A program made the position numbers and the translations under genes. This document shows, piece after piece, positions 34,510-45,989 of a stretch of DNA of 64,000 nt. The stretch covers positions 868,001-932,000 of the forward strand of contig JBBMOL010000117.1 of the NCBI GenBank assembly GCA_037954665.1, given 5' to 3'. The notes under the pieces are model-generated. The model saw only the letters and a list, made by a program, of their open reading frames with translations, made no database searches and had not been told where the DNA came from. Position 1 is the first letter of the stretch, and each line of letters begins with the position of its first letter. Origin of the DNA: Laguncularia racemosa (Eukaryota > Streptophyta > Magnoliopsida > Myrtales > Combretaceae).

Positions 34510-36620
34510 GCACTCCAGTGAGTGATGAAGAGTTGGAGGTTGAGTTTGCCATGATGGATGAGGAGCTAACGTAGGAAGTGAAAAATGCTCCATTGGAAGA
34601 AGAAGAAGAAGAGTGGCCAATGGAGGAAGAAGAGATTGAAACGGAGGCTCTTAGTAAAGTGATTGAGGTTGATGGTGTCTCAACTAGTTAGGATGAATTA
34701 GAGAAAGATGATGAAGATGAAGAGGAGGATGAGTATGAAGTTGAGTCCCATTATGAAAGAACGAGAAGTGAAGAGGATTTTGAAGAAAAACCAAAAAAGA
34801 CAAGAGAAGGAAGTGAATCATTTAAAGAGCTCCTGGAAGTTGATGACGAGGAAGTCAATCCACCAATAAGGAAAATTTGGAATAAAAAGATCCACCACGT
34901 CCCTTCTAGATTGGAAGATCTTAGATAGTTCAACATCTCATGCACCTTTCTAGAGAAATACTTTCCTAAAGCTTATTGTGATTCAAATACATCTAAAAAT
35001 TTTATGTCTAGTGAGCTAATGAGAAAGATGAATTCAAAAGGGCATCTTTAAGCGGTAAACTTCAATTTATGTTTTGTTGACAAGTCTACTAAGGCTCTCT
35101 AAGATTAGTCAAAATTTGATTGTGGAAGTTGGTTGAAGCAATTTCGCAACAAATTTTGTGGTTGTTGATATGAAAGGGGAATCAAAACCCATAGCAGAGC
35201 CCTCGAGCCACAGTAGTGCTTTGATAGACTAAGGTAAGGAAGATAGTTTCGATATGTGGGTGGCAAAAGTTAAGTTGTATGTAGGAGGATGAGTATGAAG
35301 TTGAGTCCCGTTATGAAAGAACGAGAAGTGAAGAGGATTTTGAAGAAAAACCAAAAAAGACAAGAGAAGGAAGTGAATCATTTAGAGCTCCTGGAAGTTA
35401 ATGACGAGGAAGTCAATCCACCAATAAGGAAAATTTCGAATAGAAAGATCCGCCACGTCCCTTCTAGATTGGAAGATCTTAGATAGTTCAACATCTCATG
35501 CACCTTTCTAGAGAAATACTTTCCTAAAGCTTATTGTGATTCAAATACATCTAAAAATTTTATGTCTAGTGAGCTAATGAGAAAGATGAATTCAAAAGGG
35601 CATCTTTAAGCGGTAAACTTCAATTTATGTTTTGTTGACAAGTCTACTAAGGCTCCTCTAAGATTAGTCTCAAATTTGATTGTGGAAGTTGGTTGATGCA
35701 ATTTCGCAACAAATTTTGTGGTTGTTGATATGAAAAGGGGGAATCAAACACCCATATTAGCAAGAGCCCTCCGAGCCACAGTAGGTGCTTTGATAGACAC
35801 TAAGGTAAGGAAGATAGTTTCGATATGTGGGTGGCAAAAGTTAAGTTGTATGCTAGGAGGATGAGTATGAAGTTGAGTCCCGTTATGAAAGAACGAGAAG
35901 TGAAGAGGATTTTGAAGAAAAACCAAAAAAGACAAGAGAAGGAAGTGAATCATTTGTAGAGCTCCTGGAAGTTAATGACGAGGAAGTCAATCCACCAATA
36001 AGGAAAATTTCGAATAGAAAGATCCGCCACGTCCCTTCTAGATTGGAAGATCTTAGATAGTTCAACATCTCATGCACCTTTCTAGAGAAATACTTTCCTA
36101 AAGCTTATTGTGATTCAAATACGTCTAAAAATTTTATGTCTAGTGAGCTAATGAGAAAGATGAATTCAAAAGGGCATCTTTAAGCGGTAAACTTCAATTT
36201 ATGTTTTGTTGACAAGTCTACTAAGGCTCCTCTAAGATTAGTCTCAAATTTGATTGTGGAATTGGTTGATGCAATTTCGCACAAATTTTGTGGTTGTTGA
36301 TATGAAAAGGGGGAATCAAACACCCATATTAGCAAGAGCCCTCCGAGCCACAGTAGGTGCTTTGATAGACACTAAGGTAAGGAAGATAGTTTCGATATGT
36401 GGGTGGCAAAAGTTAAGTTGTATGCTAGGAGTAGTAAAAAGAAAGGAGAGAAGATTGAATTCAATGATTTGAAGGATGAGTTTAAGGAAGAGTTAGATCC
36501 TAATTAGAAGAAAAGTTTTGAGATGTTGGAGAAAGAGGCAAGAGAGGCTAATGTAAGGGCTGCTGATTTTAACCCACTATGACACGATGGATAAAAGCTA
36601 GGCTAAAGGATTAAAAACAA
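34510..36620 (+). pseudogene. Athila-like gag C-terminus and protease region, triplicated
   Basis: A Glu/Asp-rich segment (LEEEEEEWPMEEEEIETEAL) leads into EVNPPIRKI(S/W)NRKIRHVPSRLEDLR, then FLEKYFPKAYCDSNTSKNFMSSELMRKMN. A later stretch, FVVVDMKRGNQTPILARALRATVGALIDTKVRKI, resembles the end of the Athila protease (DMxxD-x-PxILGRPFLATxxALIDxxxGxL). After the repeats, KLEKEAREANVRAADFNPL resembles the Athila gag-pol joint. Stops interrupt each copy. Most of this segment lies in a three-copy tandem array, so three protease-like pieces occur in a row. Confidence 0.6.
34726..36429. repeat. Three-copy tandem array, 560-572-bp unit
   Basis: Units start at aggatgagtatgaagttgag: 34,726 (560 bp), 35,286 (572 bp) and 35,858 (572 bp). 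They are nearly identical apart from scattered 1-4-base deletions, most of them in unit 1 and several in unit 3. The junctions share the microhomology AGGA(G). Confidence 0.9.
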
Positions 36621-37689
36621 GCATTTGGCAGGAGGTAACTCAATTCTAGTTTATTTTACCTTTCTACTTAGTTCTATTTGTGTTATTTTTTGGAACCAAG
36701 AGCTATTTCTTATTTATGTTCTCTTTTGTTTTGTATAGGTGTATATGTACATAAATAATGGAAAGAGGACACGTTAGGTAAGAAAATATAGCTTTCAAGG
36801 ATAGGTAAAAGAAATGTAGACAAACAAAGCTCACTAAACTCTAAGGGAGTAAGGTTCTGATTGTTTCTACTAATGACTTCATTTTGAGCTTTATTTGAAC
36901 TTAATATGTATATAGAGCTTTAAGTTAGGGTTGAGAAGTTTAGAGCATGAAGTTGTGGATTTTGGCTATAAAGTTTGCTGGGGTAACTTGATGTAGTGTA
37001 GTACATGAGGTGTTTGAATTGATAATTGGTTCCAATCTCTTGTGCATGCCTACACAACATATTTTCAAAAAAAATCCCTTTTTGACATGTACAGGTCTTT
37101 TTCAATTTTGAAGTTGGTTCCATTTTCTGTTACATCTCTAAATAAATTATTGTTAAAAACATATCTCACTTTATGAAGTTTACATTCAAGAAGAGAAATG
37201 AAGTGACTTATGCATAATATTTTAAAATAAATCTCCTTTGTGACCATGTTATAAACATTTATCAATTCCTTGTAATTAGTATTTAAAATTCATGCTTTAT
37301 TTAGTTATACTTCATTTAATCTTGGTTTTGAAATTTAAGATTAAGGCAATCTCTTGATTAGGAATAGGATGTAAGCATATCTATAAATTGACTCTTATGT
37401 ATGCTATTTCTTGAAAAGTCCAAATGGTTTGACAAAGTTTAATTAACTTAGCAAAAACTAGTTTGTGCTTGAAAGTTTTCTTAACCAAAAGGAATGAAAC
37501 ATAATTAATTTGGGGGTAATCTTAATCAAATTTTCAAAAGCAAAAGCAAAAACAAAAACAAAAGAGAGTATAGGTGAAAACTTAGGACGCCTAATAAGTG
37601 CAACACACATTTTTATGAATGATTAATTCATAGACAAGTGTATAAACCACTAGTGACTATTCCATGAAAATGGTAAGGAATAAAGAGCT
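36621..37689. other. Intergenic or decayed retroelement DNA, no gene
   Basis: No supported coding sequence. An A-rich (CAAAAG)n-like stretch lies at about 37,540-37,565. Confidence 0.5.
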
Positions 37690-38184
37690 TGTTAGGTTTA
37701 TTTTATAAATAAACCATATGGACTTGTATAATTATAATAACTATATAACAAGACTATGATATTATATAAAATCCAAATAAAGTGGCCTAACAAAGTTATG
37801 GACTTTAATGCATTCAATAAGTGTAGGTTAATATGTATAGAGACTAAAAATATTATTTTCAGTTTTACAATGGGCTAAATTGAAAATAATAAAAAGGTTA
37901 ATAAGCAATTAACCTATAAACATATATATATATATGTGGTTGTGATCCCTAAGTCATAGGATAATGTTACTTTGTTCTCTCTAATACCCCATCATCAGAA
38001 AGGACAAGAGATAAGAAAACTTTGAAAGAATATTTTGTTGACTTAGATGGCTGCTCCGTCACATCAAGTAATGTGTTTCTCAAGTGATGGATTTAGGTAT
38101 GTACTTTACTTGTGCCTTAATTTTTCACATAGATTGTTCTTGGATGTATTAGATTATGGGAATAATTACAAATTAATCCTAACA
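37690..38184 (+). repeat. 5' LTR of nested copia element (495 bp)
   Basis: It begins TGTTAGGTTTATTTTATAAA and ends with CCTAACA just before a primer binding site. It aligns over most of its length with 58,017-58,500 on the far side of the nested insertions: shared ataaaccatatgg, agttatggacttta, ttaacctat, an (AT)n tract, cctaagtcatagga, accccatcat and cacatcaagtaa. Confidence 0.88.
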
Positions 38185-38186
38185 AG

Positions 38187-38198
38187 TGGCAACAGAGT
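38187..38198 (+). promoter_or_regulatory. Primer binding site of nested copia element, degenerate
   Basis: TGGCAACAGAGT is close to the plant copia site TGGTATCAGAGC (tRNA-Met) and lies 2 bases after the LTR, as expected. Confidence 0.6.
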
Positions 38199-39330
38199 GA
38201 TCATGTGTGAGATTAGAGCCTAGTTTAATGAGGTTTTGTTGAATTTTATGAATTATGTTTGAGGGCCATGATTTGTGATTGGGGCTGATATGAAATTGCA
38301 TAAAAAGTATGCTTGGTTAGGAATAGTGAGATTTTACTAATATCTAGTATAACCTTGATTTGAATTTTTCCTTGCATAGAGATAAAATCAAATCTAGAAT
38401 GGAATTAGGGTTTATGGTATTTGAAATCGGGGAAATGAAGTTCATGCCAAAGTACATGCTTGAAGTACATAGTTGTGTTTTCAATTGTATACATTAAGAG
38501 TATGCCATGTTTAGAAACAAGGGGAAAATATACGGGTGTGTTCACACCCATGTACCTCACAAATGGGAATATGTTTGAACGAAAAGAACATGGGCATGTT
38601 ACACTCTAGTTTAAGATGATGAGAGGTTCATAGTTTAGAACATGGTTTTATTCTAGACCATAAACCTGTTGTCAAAAGAACACGTTAGGTACATGCCTAA
38701 TAACATAGCCATATTGACGGTCATGTACCTTACCGACATAAGAACACGTAAAGTACATGGGCAAGAACATGATTGTGTTCATGCTTGTGTACCTAAAAAA
38801 TGAAGAACATGGTCAAGAATATGGCTATTTTCAACTCGTAAACCTTAATTTTAACAAGAAAAAAAGGGGGAGGGTGTTTTGTAACTTGATTCAAATAATG
38901 GAAAACTTTTATGTATCTATTATTTAAAATAAATGATTAAAATTGCATGATGTTAAAGTAAAATCTGCTATTGAAGTTGTTCATTTTGAATAAGTAGGAA
39001 AGGATGTGTTTATGTAAATCATAAGAACATTAATTGGCTCAAAGGAAGATTAATGTTTAGCCAATTTACTTGCATACCTACAGTGATAAATATGTGATAA
39101 TTGTTTAGTTTTTCTATGAATGATTAGTCGGTCCAAAGAAAGGCTTAATCATTTGACAAATGTTTATTATCAATGTTAGATCACTGCATCAAGACCACCA
39201 CTTACAAGTTGATTTCTTTTTCCTAATTACTAGGTATCAATGTTGTGCTAGGTGTCTTATGATGGGAATTGCCATTATTTTAATTTTAATTTTGTATGCA
39301 TCGGTATGAATGTGAGTTTAATTTATGCTC
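38199..39330 (+). other. Leader of nested copia element, palindrome-rich
   Basis: Non-coding. 38,520-38,870 contains many short inverted words such as GGGTGTG-TT-CACACCC (38,534-38,549), and repeated acatgggcatgtt and gtacatg. No gene was seen. Confidence 0.5.
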
Positions 39331-39339
39331 TGCTTGTTT

Positions 39340-40010
39340 TGTTCTCTGTTCAATTATTGGTTTTACTGCTTATATAAATTCTATTCCTATGCTAAATGAT
39401 ATAAACTTTAAGGCAAGGCAAGAGAATGTAATGATCATTCTCAGAGTTATGGACCTAAACTTAGCATTGAGGAAAGATTGCCCTCTTGCCACTGTTAACA
39501 AAAGTACCTTTAATGAAAAGAGGGAGATAAAAAGGTGGGAGAGATTAAATTATATAAGTTTGCCATTCCAAAAGCATTTAGGGGTATTATGTCCAAAAGT
39601 ATCCAAATGGCTAAGGAATTCTTGAAAGATCTTGACAAAAGGTTTGTAAAGAATGAAAAGGTTGAAACAGTTATACTCTTGCTAAAACTTATCTCAATGA
39701 GGTATAAGGAAAATGGTACTGTTATGGAGTATATCATGGAGATGTCTCACATTGCTTCAAAACTCAAGGCACTAAAGTTGGATTTTTTTGAAAAATCATT
39801 AGTGTACTTGGTTTTTATTTCTCTTTGGACATAATTAAATCATTTTAAAGTGAGTGATAACTGTCGAAAGGACTTTTGGTCCCACAATGGGCTCGTCTTA
39901 CATAATGTCTAGGAAGAGGAAAGGTTAAATCATATAAATATTTAAAGTGCTCATTTAGCTAGTACTTCTAAGGATAAAAAGACTATAGACAGCACAAAAG
40001 AAACAACATA
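39340..40010 (+). pseudogene. Nested copia gag
   Basis: The N-terminal part, NSIPMLNDINFKARQENVMIILRVMDLNLALRKDCP, matches the copia gag start (L-x-G-x-N-F-xxWxxxV). A frameshift near 39,530 moves it to the open stretch 39,535-39,834, which carries IPKAFRGIMSKSIQMAKEFLKDLDKRF and MRYKENGTVMEYIMEMSHIASKLKALK, the UBN2-type gag domain. It is in the right order after the leader. Confidence 0.8.
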
Positions 40011-40692
40011 AGGAGCAAGCCAAGAATGTCTTTTTTTTTTAATAGTGCAAAAGGACATACGAAGAAGCAATGTAATAACTATTACGCTTGGCATGTAAAG
40101 AAAGGTACGCTTCTTAACTATGTTTGTTTTGAGGTTAATTTGACTTTGGTACGTAGACACATATGATGGATAGATTCAAGTACAATAACTCACATTAGTG
40201 TGTCTACATAGGGTTGCCTAAGTTGCCAGAAGCCCAATGATGGTGAAAGATACATTTACATTGGCAATAGCAAGTTGATAGAGGTTGAGGCAATAGGGAA
40301 CTTTAGGTTATTATGAGAATTGTTTGTTATTTGGATTTGAATGAGACATTTGTTAAATCATCTTTTCGATTGAGTTTAGTTTCTATTGTCACTTTTCTAT
40401 TGTCACTTTGGACCAATTTAGTTACACTTATTCATTTAGCAATAGCTAGTTTAATGTTTTTCATGATTGAAAATTAGTTGGTATCGGTTTATTATCTTAT
40501 AGTGATAATCCATATTTACTTGATAAAATTGCTTCTTATAATGAATCCCTATATGTTAATTCATGAAATTTAAAACATAAATTAATCTATGAGAATTCAA
40601 TGTCATTATGGCATAAGAGATTAGGTCACATCTCTAAAAGGAGAATAGAAAGACTTGTGTTTAAAAATATTCTTGATCCCCTTGATTTTACA
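40011..40692 (+). pseudogene. Nested copia zinc knuckle, protease and GAG-pre-integrase
   Basis: Decayed but readable. A knuckle-like FFFNSAKGHTKKQCNNYYAWHVKKGTLLNYVCFEVNL is followed by WIDSSTITHISVST (from WIDSGATTHIS) and QKPNDGERYIYIGNSK. The GAG-pre-integrase part reads SMSLWHKRLGHISKRRIERLVFKNILDPLDFT. The copia sequence stops at about 40,692; the integrase and the first half of RT are missing, and RT resumes at about 56,562. Confidence 0.78.
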
Positions 40693-41040
40693 TGAAAAAT
40701 CCAAAATTAATTAAAAAAGATCAATGGAATTAAAAAGAAAAATTTGAGATCAATTAAGAAGGATTTATAAAGTTTAAAAATAAAATTTTCCAAAATGGAT
40801 ATTTTTGCCCTTGAAATTGGTTTTATTAAATTTAAACCTAAACTACTTTAGAGACCCTAAATATAGTTCTATGACCCTAATTAAGTAAATAAAATCATTA
40901 GAAAATTATTTGGAGACCACTGGAAAAGAAAATTTTTAATTTAGGGATCAATTGGAGAAAATGACCAAAATGTCCCCAGACTAAGTTTCTATGGTGAGTG
41001 GCTAAATTCTTGAGACCATAACCGAATTTGGGGGAAAAGA

Positions 41041-41212
41041 ATAGGTTATTTTTCAGTTGAAATTCGAGTAGAAAATAAGAAGAATAAAAATGTCACTTAT
41101 ACTTAAATTAATGACACATGGCAACAATAGGTTATTTTTCAGTTGAAATTCGAGTAGAAAATAAGAAGAATAAAAATGTCACTTATACTTAAATTAATGA
41201 CACATGGCAACA
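41041..41212. repeat. Exact 86-bp tandem duplication
   Basis: Two consecutive 86-bp units (41,041-41,126 and 41,127-41,212) appear identical base for base, from ataggttatttttcag to acacatggcaaca. Confidence 0.95.
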
Positions 41213-43247
41213 ATAGGTGAATACCCTTAAACCCTAGTAGTCTTCCTCACTTTTTCCCTTAAACCCTAGCCGAACCCCACCCTTGTAAACCCTTCTTAGC
41301 CAAAAAATACAAGCAACAGCCCCTCATTCATTTTTGAAAACCCAAGCAAGGTAAAACCCCACAAAAAATTAACCTAAAACCTTAAACTATTAACTTAGTT
41401 CTAATTACACCTTAATCAGGACACTAACCTAGCTTCTTCTTTTTTTCCTTTTTTTTTTCCAGTTTTATATGGTTTAATAAAGAAGAAACATAAGGAAAAG
41501 GGGCTCTCAAGGTCACGGTTTGGAGGGTTATTTGCAATAAGTGATGGTTTACTTAATTTAAGTAAAATTTAGCATAAACATTGCATGTTTAGGCACTAAT
41601 TAGTGTTACTAATGCAAGGAAGTTGTAAAGAGTCAATTTGGAAATCAAGAAACTCCATTTTAGGAGCTACAAGGGATGGACAAAGGGAAGAACAAGAATT
41701 GAAATCGAATCTCCATCAAGGTAAGCTCAATACCATAGTTGAATGAGTGATTTAGGATGCTAGGAAGTGTTTAAATGGTTGTTGAATACATAGCCTAAAA
41801 GGATTGATGAAGTTAGATCGGTGATTAATTAAAGTTTGATAAATTGGTGAATAGGAGTTTGTTTGGATGTGAAATAAGACCTAGAGGTTGAATTGTAATG
41901 AAATTAGGCTAATTGATGAGTTTATGTTCTTGTTGGACGTTTTCTAATGTTTAGGGCTATTCTAGAAGTTATTTGGGCTTGAATTTAAAATATAAATGAT
42001 GTGTTAAACACTAGAAAGGCATAGAATCAGGTTGGCTTTTGTTTGAAGTAATTTAAACCTAAATTGGATAAGGTATGAGCCTTTAAAGATTAAAAATTGT
42101 AATCTAGTGTAATTTTGAAATTTAAGGGTTTTATAATGAATAAAATGAGGCTTTGTGTTAAAATAGATAGTAGGGGTAATGAGGGATCAAATTACTTTGG
42201 TTTAACCTAATTTAGGCCTTAAATCATATTAGAACTCAAAGCGAATTAAATATTTAAAATAGACTTGAGTTAAGCATAATAAAGTAAAATGGGCATACAT
42301 GAATCTAAAAAAACTCAAATTGACCAATGACCCAAAATTTACTTAGGTCCATTTCATTTTTAGGGCCCATACCTTAAATGGGCCATAATAAGTCAAGAAA
42401 GCTTAAATGATCCTTAAATCTAATAAGGCCCTAAATTAACTAAAGACCTAAAGTGAAATTGAAATTAGGTATGGTAACCAACTTAGGCTTAAGATATAGT
42501 AAATAGGATCAAATAGACATAATGAACTTAGGTTAACTATAGTAGATTAAAATAACTTAATGGGATTTAAAATGGGCTCAATACTAATTATTGGACTTAG
42601 GTAACCTAATTGGACTTAAATAGAATACGTGGGCCTAGATACATAAATTAGAGCACCATAAACCTAAATAGATATTTTGAATTAATTAAGACTTACTTAG
42701 ATAAATTGCTTTAAATAATAAGACTAATTAATTAAATAGGGCTAGTAAGCCTAATTCCCAACATAATTAGGCCTACTATTCTTACCTTAATTGAACCTTA
42801 GATAAATCTAGACTCAAATCTAAACAACATAACGGGCCAAAGTGAATAAACCTTAAATGATTTGAGCCAAATTAGTTAAGAGGTTAATTAGGTCTTTATA
42901 AACCTCAATGGACTCATAACTAGTACAGGCCTTGATTGGTCTTAACCCAACTCTATAATAGTATTCAAATACTTAGAATAACTATTCAACTTAAGTTTTC
43001 CCTTTTAATGCATAAAATCAACTCAACGTACTCAATTGAAAATTTGGACTTCAATTTGAAAGCCTTCAACCTTTCCAAATATGTATTAACATACGTGTTA
43101 CTTGCTAGCCATCAAGGAATGGCTCGATGGCTAACTTATAAGTAAAATCACATTGGATAATGGGCATTGTAAGTAGAGAGAAGGTATATTGGGGTTGTTT
43201 AGAGATTATGGTTATCAACAAGCGATACGATATAGTTGAAATATGAT

Positions 43248-43417
43248 TAGTGAGGACCACATAATGATGAGGTCACTTGAATGAGGCTACTTAGGTTTTG
43301 GTTTTGTGAGGTTGATTCTGGCTATTCCTATCTTAGTGAGGACCACTTAATGATGATGTCACTTAAATGAGGCTACTTAAGTTTCGATTTCGTGATGTAG
43401 AGTCTGGCTATTCCTAT
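43248..43417. repeat. Imperfect 86-bp tandem duplication at Tat insertion site
   Basis: tagtgaggaccac starts at 43,248 and 43,334. Both units end in ctggctattcctat, and the Tat element is inserted after the second. Confidence 0.9.
43413..43417. repeat. Target-site duplication CCTAT, left
   Basis: CCTAT directly precedes the LTR and is repeated at 56,125-56,129 directly after the 3' LTR. A 5-bp duplication is usual for Ty3/gypsy integrase. Confidence 0.9.
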
Positions 43418-43702
43418 TGTAAACACCCCATTTTTGCCCTAGGAATGAATAATAATCACTAATAATCAATTCTTAATTTTTTCCAAATTTTTTTTCAATT
43501 TTTCTTTAATTTAGCATAAATAATAAAAATATTCAAAAAATAAAAATAAATAGGAAAACACATCAATTTTGAAAAATGATTTCAGAAATGGCAATAATAA
43601 ATAATAAATAATTTTTGCAAATTTTTGAAGTTTCAAAAAATACAGAAAAATAAAAAAATTGCATTGCATATATGCAATTTGCGAATAAAAGAAAATCAGG
43701 AA

Positions 43703-43785
43703 AATGGGCTAGCCCAGCTGGTTCGGACCACGGGCTAAGGCGCGCGCGGGAGGGCTCAGTCGCAGGTTCGAATCGCGGGGGAAGC
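43703..43785 (+). promoter_or_regulatory. tRNA-like A-box/B-box pair within LTR
   Basis: TAGCCCAGCTGG (43,710-43,721) fits the Pol III A-box, and GGTTCGAATC (43,765-43,774) fits the B-box. The starts are 55 bases apart. The T-stem does not pair well, so this is not a working tRNA gene. The same pair occurs at 54,324/54,379 and 63,511/63,566. Confidence 0.55.
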
Positions 43786-44115
43786 AGTTTCCGCGTTTTG
43801 AGTTTTTTTACTTATCCAGGACACGTGGCAGCATCCGATTGGCTGAAGGAAACATACGCGCCAGGCGCGTGATCATCTCCTACCTCGGGTCCGAGATCGC
43901 CGGCGAAGGAAAAATTCGAATTTCGGCCATTTCGATTCGATTTTTTGCACAAATCCAACAGATCTTCAACAGAATTGAGATAAACATCATCCAATTGGAA
44001 TCAAATCGCAACAAATCAATGGATTTACACAAATCGGAGTTGTTTTTTTTAACCGAAAATCCGATTAGCTTCGATCAAAGGAAATCCGAGCTTATCCAGC
44101 TCGGTTTCAAGCGCC

Positions 44116-44123
44116 TATAAATA
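44116..44123 (+). promoter_or_regulatory. TATA box of Tat LTR
   Basis: TATAAATA in gcgcctataaatagagg, conserved at 54,730-54,737 and 63,919-63,926. Transcription would start near 44,145-44,155. Confidence 0.75.
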
Positions 44124-44242
44124 GAGGAGGATCGGAGGAAGTCAGGGAAGGAATCACAATTGAGAGAAAGTGAGAAACAAGAGCAAATCGGAGGAAACCC
44201 AAAACCGCGAACCGCCGATCGGAGCCAAACCGCCACTAGGAG

Positions 44243-44410
44243 ATGTTCTGGGAGCAAACCACCGCCACCATTAGATTCAGCACCCTCGAGAAGCTAGGAT
44301 TCGATGCCTCACCCGTGACAAAAGACCGCCGGAACACTGTGAACGAGCATCCTCCGCCGCCGTGTCCGACCGATCCGACCCGACCCGTGCACCGACTCGG
44401 ATCCAGATAA
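44243..44410 (+). CDS. Upstream ORF in Tat LTR leader (55 aa)
   Basis: It runs from the ATG of MFWEQTTATIRFSTLEKLGF to the TAA in gatccagataag. The 3' LTR copy (54,857-55,048) encodes 63 residues in the same frame with an in-frame insertion (PTRPNSTRPTQPAY region) and the same end GSR-stop. No known domain is present. It is Pro/Arg-rich at its end. Conservation of frame is suggestive but the LTRs are young enough that it could be chance. Confidence 0.35.
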   Translation: MFWEQTTATIRFSTLEKLGFDASPVTKDRRNTVNEHPPPPCPTDPTRPVHRLGSR

Positions 44411-44412
44411 GT
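44404..44412 (+). promoter_or_regulatory. Former splice donor in 5' LTR, mutated
   Basis: It reads CAG-ATAAGT. The 3' LTR has the perfect plant donor CAG-GTAAGT (55,042-55,050). A G-to-A change has destroyed the invariant GT in this, the transcribed, copy. Confidence 0.5.
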
Positions 44413-45499
44413 CAGATTTTCCAGATTTTTCCAATTTATTTATTTTTATTCCGATTTTATTTATTATTTGTTATTTATTTATTATTTTTTTGTTATTTAT
44501 TTATTTATTTGTTTATGTTTTATTTTCTATAAATAGGAAAATGTTAGAAATTAGATTTGTTTAGGATTTAATAATGTAGAAAAATAATAAAAATGTAGAA
44601 AAACAATATAAATATTAGAAAAATAATAATAAAACTTTAGATTTTAAAATATGATAGGTAATAGTTTAGGATAAAAATTTTAACAAAAATTCACAAAAAT
44701 TATAAAAATCATAAAAAAACTATAAAAATCATGAAAACTCAGAAAAATTAGAAAAATTGTAGAAGAATAAGAAAAAATCATAAAAATCATAAAAATAAAA
44801 AAAAATCATAAAAAATTAATAAAAAAATAAAAATTTAAAAATTATAAAAATGAGTTTTATCACTTAGAAAAAATCATTTTCTTCAAATAAATCCAAAATT
44901 GATGTTTTTCCTAAAAACCATTTTCAAAAATTAGATAAAAGTTTAGGCTTAGATTTTTTTAAAAAAATCCCAAAAATGATAAAAACATAAATCAAAAGAG
45001 ATTTCAAAATTAAAATTCACAAACACACTAAATATTTTAGAAAAAAACGAACTACAGCTTGTTTGATCCCGACTAGCAGGTACGTAGGCACCCATTTGGG
45101 TCAACCTATAAAAAATAAAAAATCATTTTCTTGGAATAATAAAAAAACATAATAAAAAGTAACAGAAACAAAATGAAAGACATTTCTAGATGGGAACAAT
45201 TTTAGGAGAATAGGTGGTAACCGTAAGGTTTTAATAGGTTAGCCTCCGGACTTAGAAATTTTGGTTTTCCCTTTTCCTCTTTTCAAAAACGAGAAGAGGA
45301 AATAACGACGACTAGTGGTCCAAATTAAGACTAATCCGCTCCTTTAGTCTTAATTCAATATTTCCCAACAATAGTTGGGTGGTGACTCCAAAAATCAAAC
45401 GAAATTCCTAACTCAAGTCGAAGATCTACATTAGATGAGCATAGGGTCTAGTCTAGATCGGATTAAGAATGGGAATGCAAAAAATTAGGCTCGACAGGA

Positions 45500-45518
45500 T
45501 GGCGACTCCGCTGGGGAC
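45500..45518 (+). promoter_or_regulatory. Primer binding site, tRNA-Arg
   Basis: TGGCGACTCCGCTGGGGAC lies 3 bases after the LTR. It is complementary to the 3' end of a plant tRNA-Arg ending in (C)CCCAGNGGAGTCG-CCA, the primer typical of Ogre/Tat elements. The tRNA identity is from memory of plant tRNA-Arg(ACG). Confidence 0.8.
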
Positions 45519-45989
45519 CCATTCTAGTAGGCTAGCCACCTGAATCTCCTCAAGTTGTTCCTTTTTAAATTTCAATTATTATTCTGTTACTAACTTTTCA
45601 GGGATTAGTTAGATTTTAGTTTTCTTTACTGTGGGGTTTGCATGCATAAGTTTGTGTGAATAGATGCAGTCGAACCCGGACCGTCCTAGAAACCTAAGTC
45701 GGGGAGCCATTGTGTAGGTTTCGGGCGAAGTGAGTTGATCACCGTTCGGGACCGATTAGGCTACCCCACCTAATGCTTTGATATGGCCTGAGATCCATTT
45801 CTCCGAGAATGCGAGAGGCCATAGAGCTTGGGGACCAATTAGAACCAACCTACTTGCATACATAGCATCATAAGGGTTGACAATTGATAACAATGTAATG
45901 GTTTGTTGTTTTATTTTGGAGTTCAAAGCTATTTCCCTGTAATGTTTTCATAGTTTTGTTTGTAATTAGGCAATTTCTTATTGTAATAG
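45519..45989 (+). other. Leader of Tat element, with candidate splice acceptor
   Basis: Non-coding. It ends ttattgtaatag directly before the gag ATG at 45,990; a T-rich tract followed by AG fits a 3' splice site. Confidence 0.5.

Larger units (their letters stand above)
40693..43417 (+). repeat. Repeat X, left copy, part 1 (LTR-like, non-coding)
   Basis: AT-rich sequence without coding potential that matches 60,400-63,220 in inverted orientation. For example, ctctcaaggtcacggtttgg at about 41,503 pairs with ccaaaccatgaccttgagag at about 62,882. It contains transcript-like aaaccctagcc words at 41,225-41,300. It is interrupted at 43,417 by the Tat element and resumes at 56,130. Length and character suggest the LTR of a large gypsy element, but no coding part identifies it. 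Confidence 0.7.
43418..45496 (+). repeat. 5' LTR of Tat/Ogre-like element (2,079 bp)
   Basis: It begins TGTAAACACC and ends GGCTCGACA. A GC-richer block (43,700-44,410) holds the tRNA-like boxes, a CACGTG (43,822-43,827), TATA box and leader start; AT-rich sequence with repeated aaaaatcataaaaatcat follows (44,440-44,850). Confidence 0.93.

Noticed and set aside
43703..43785. A functional tRNA gene
   Set aside because: A and B boxes are present but the T-stem does not pair and no acceptor stem forms.
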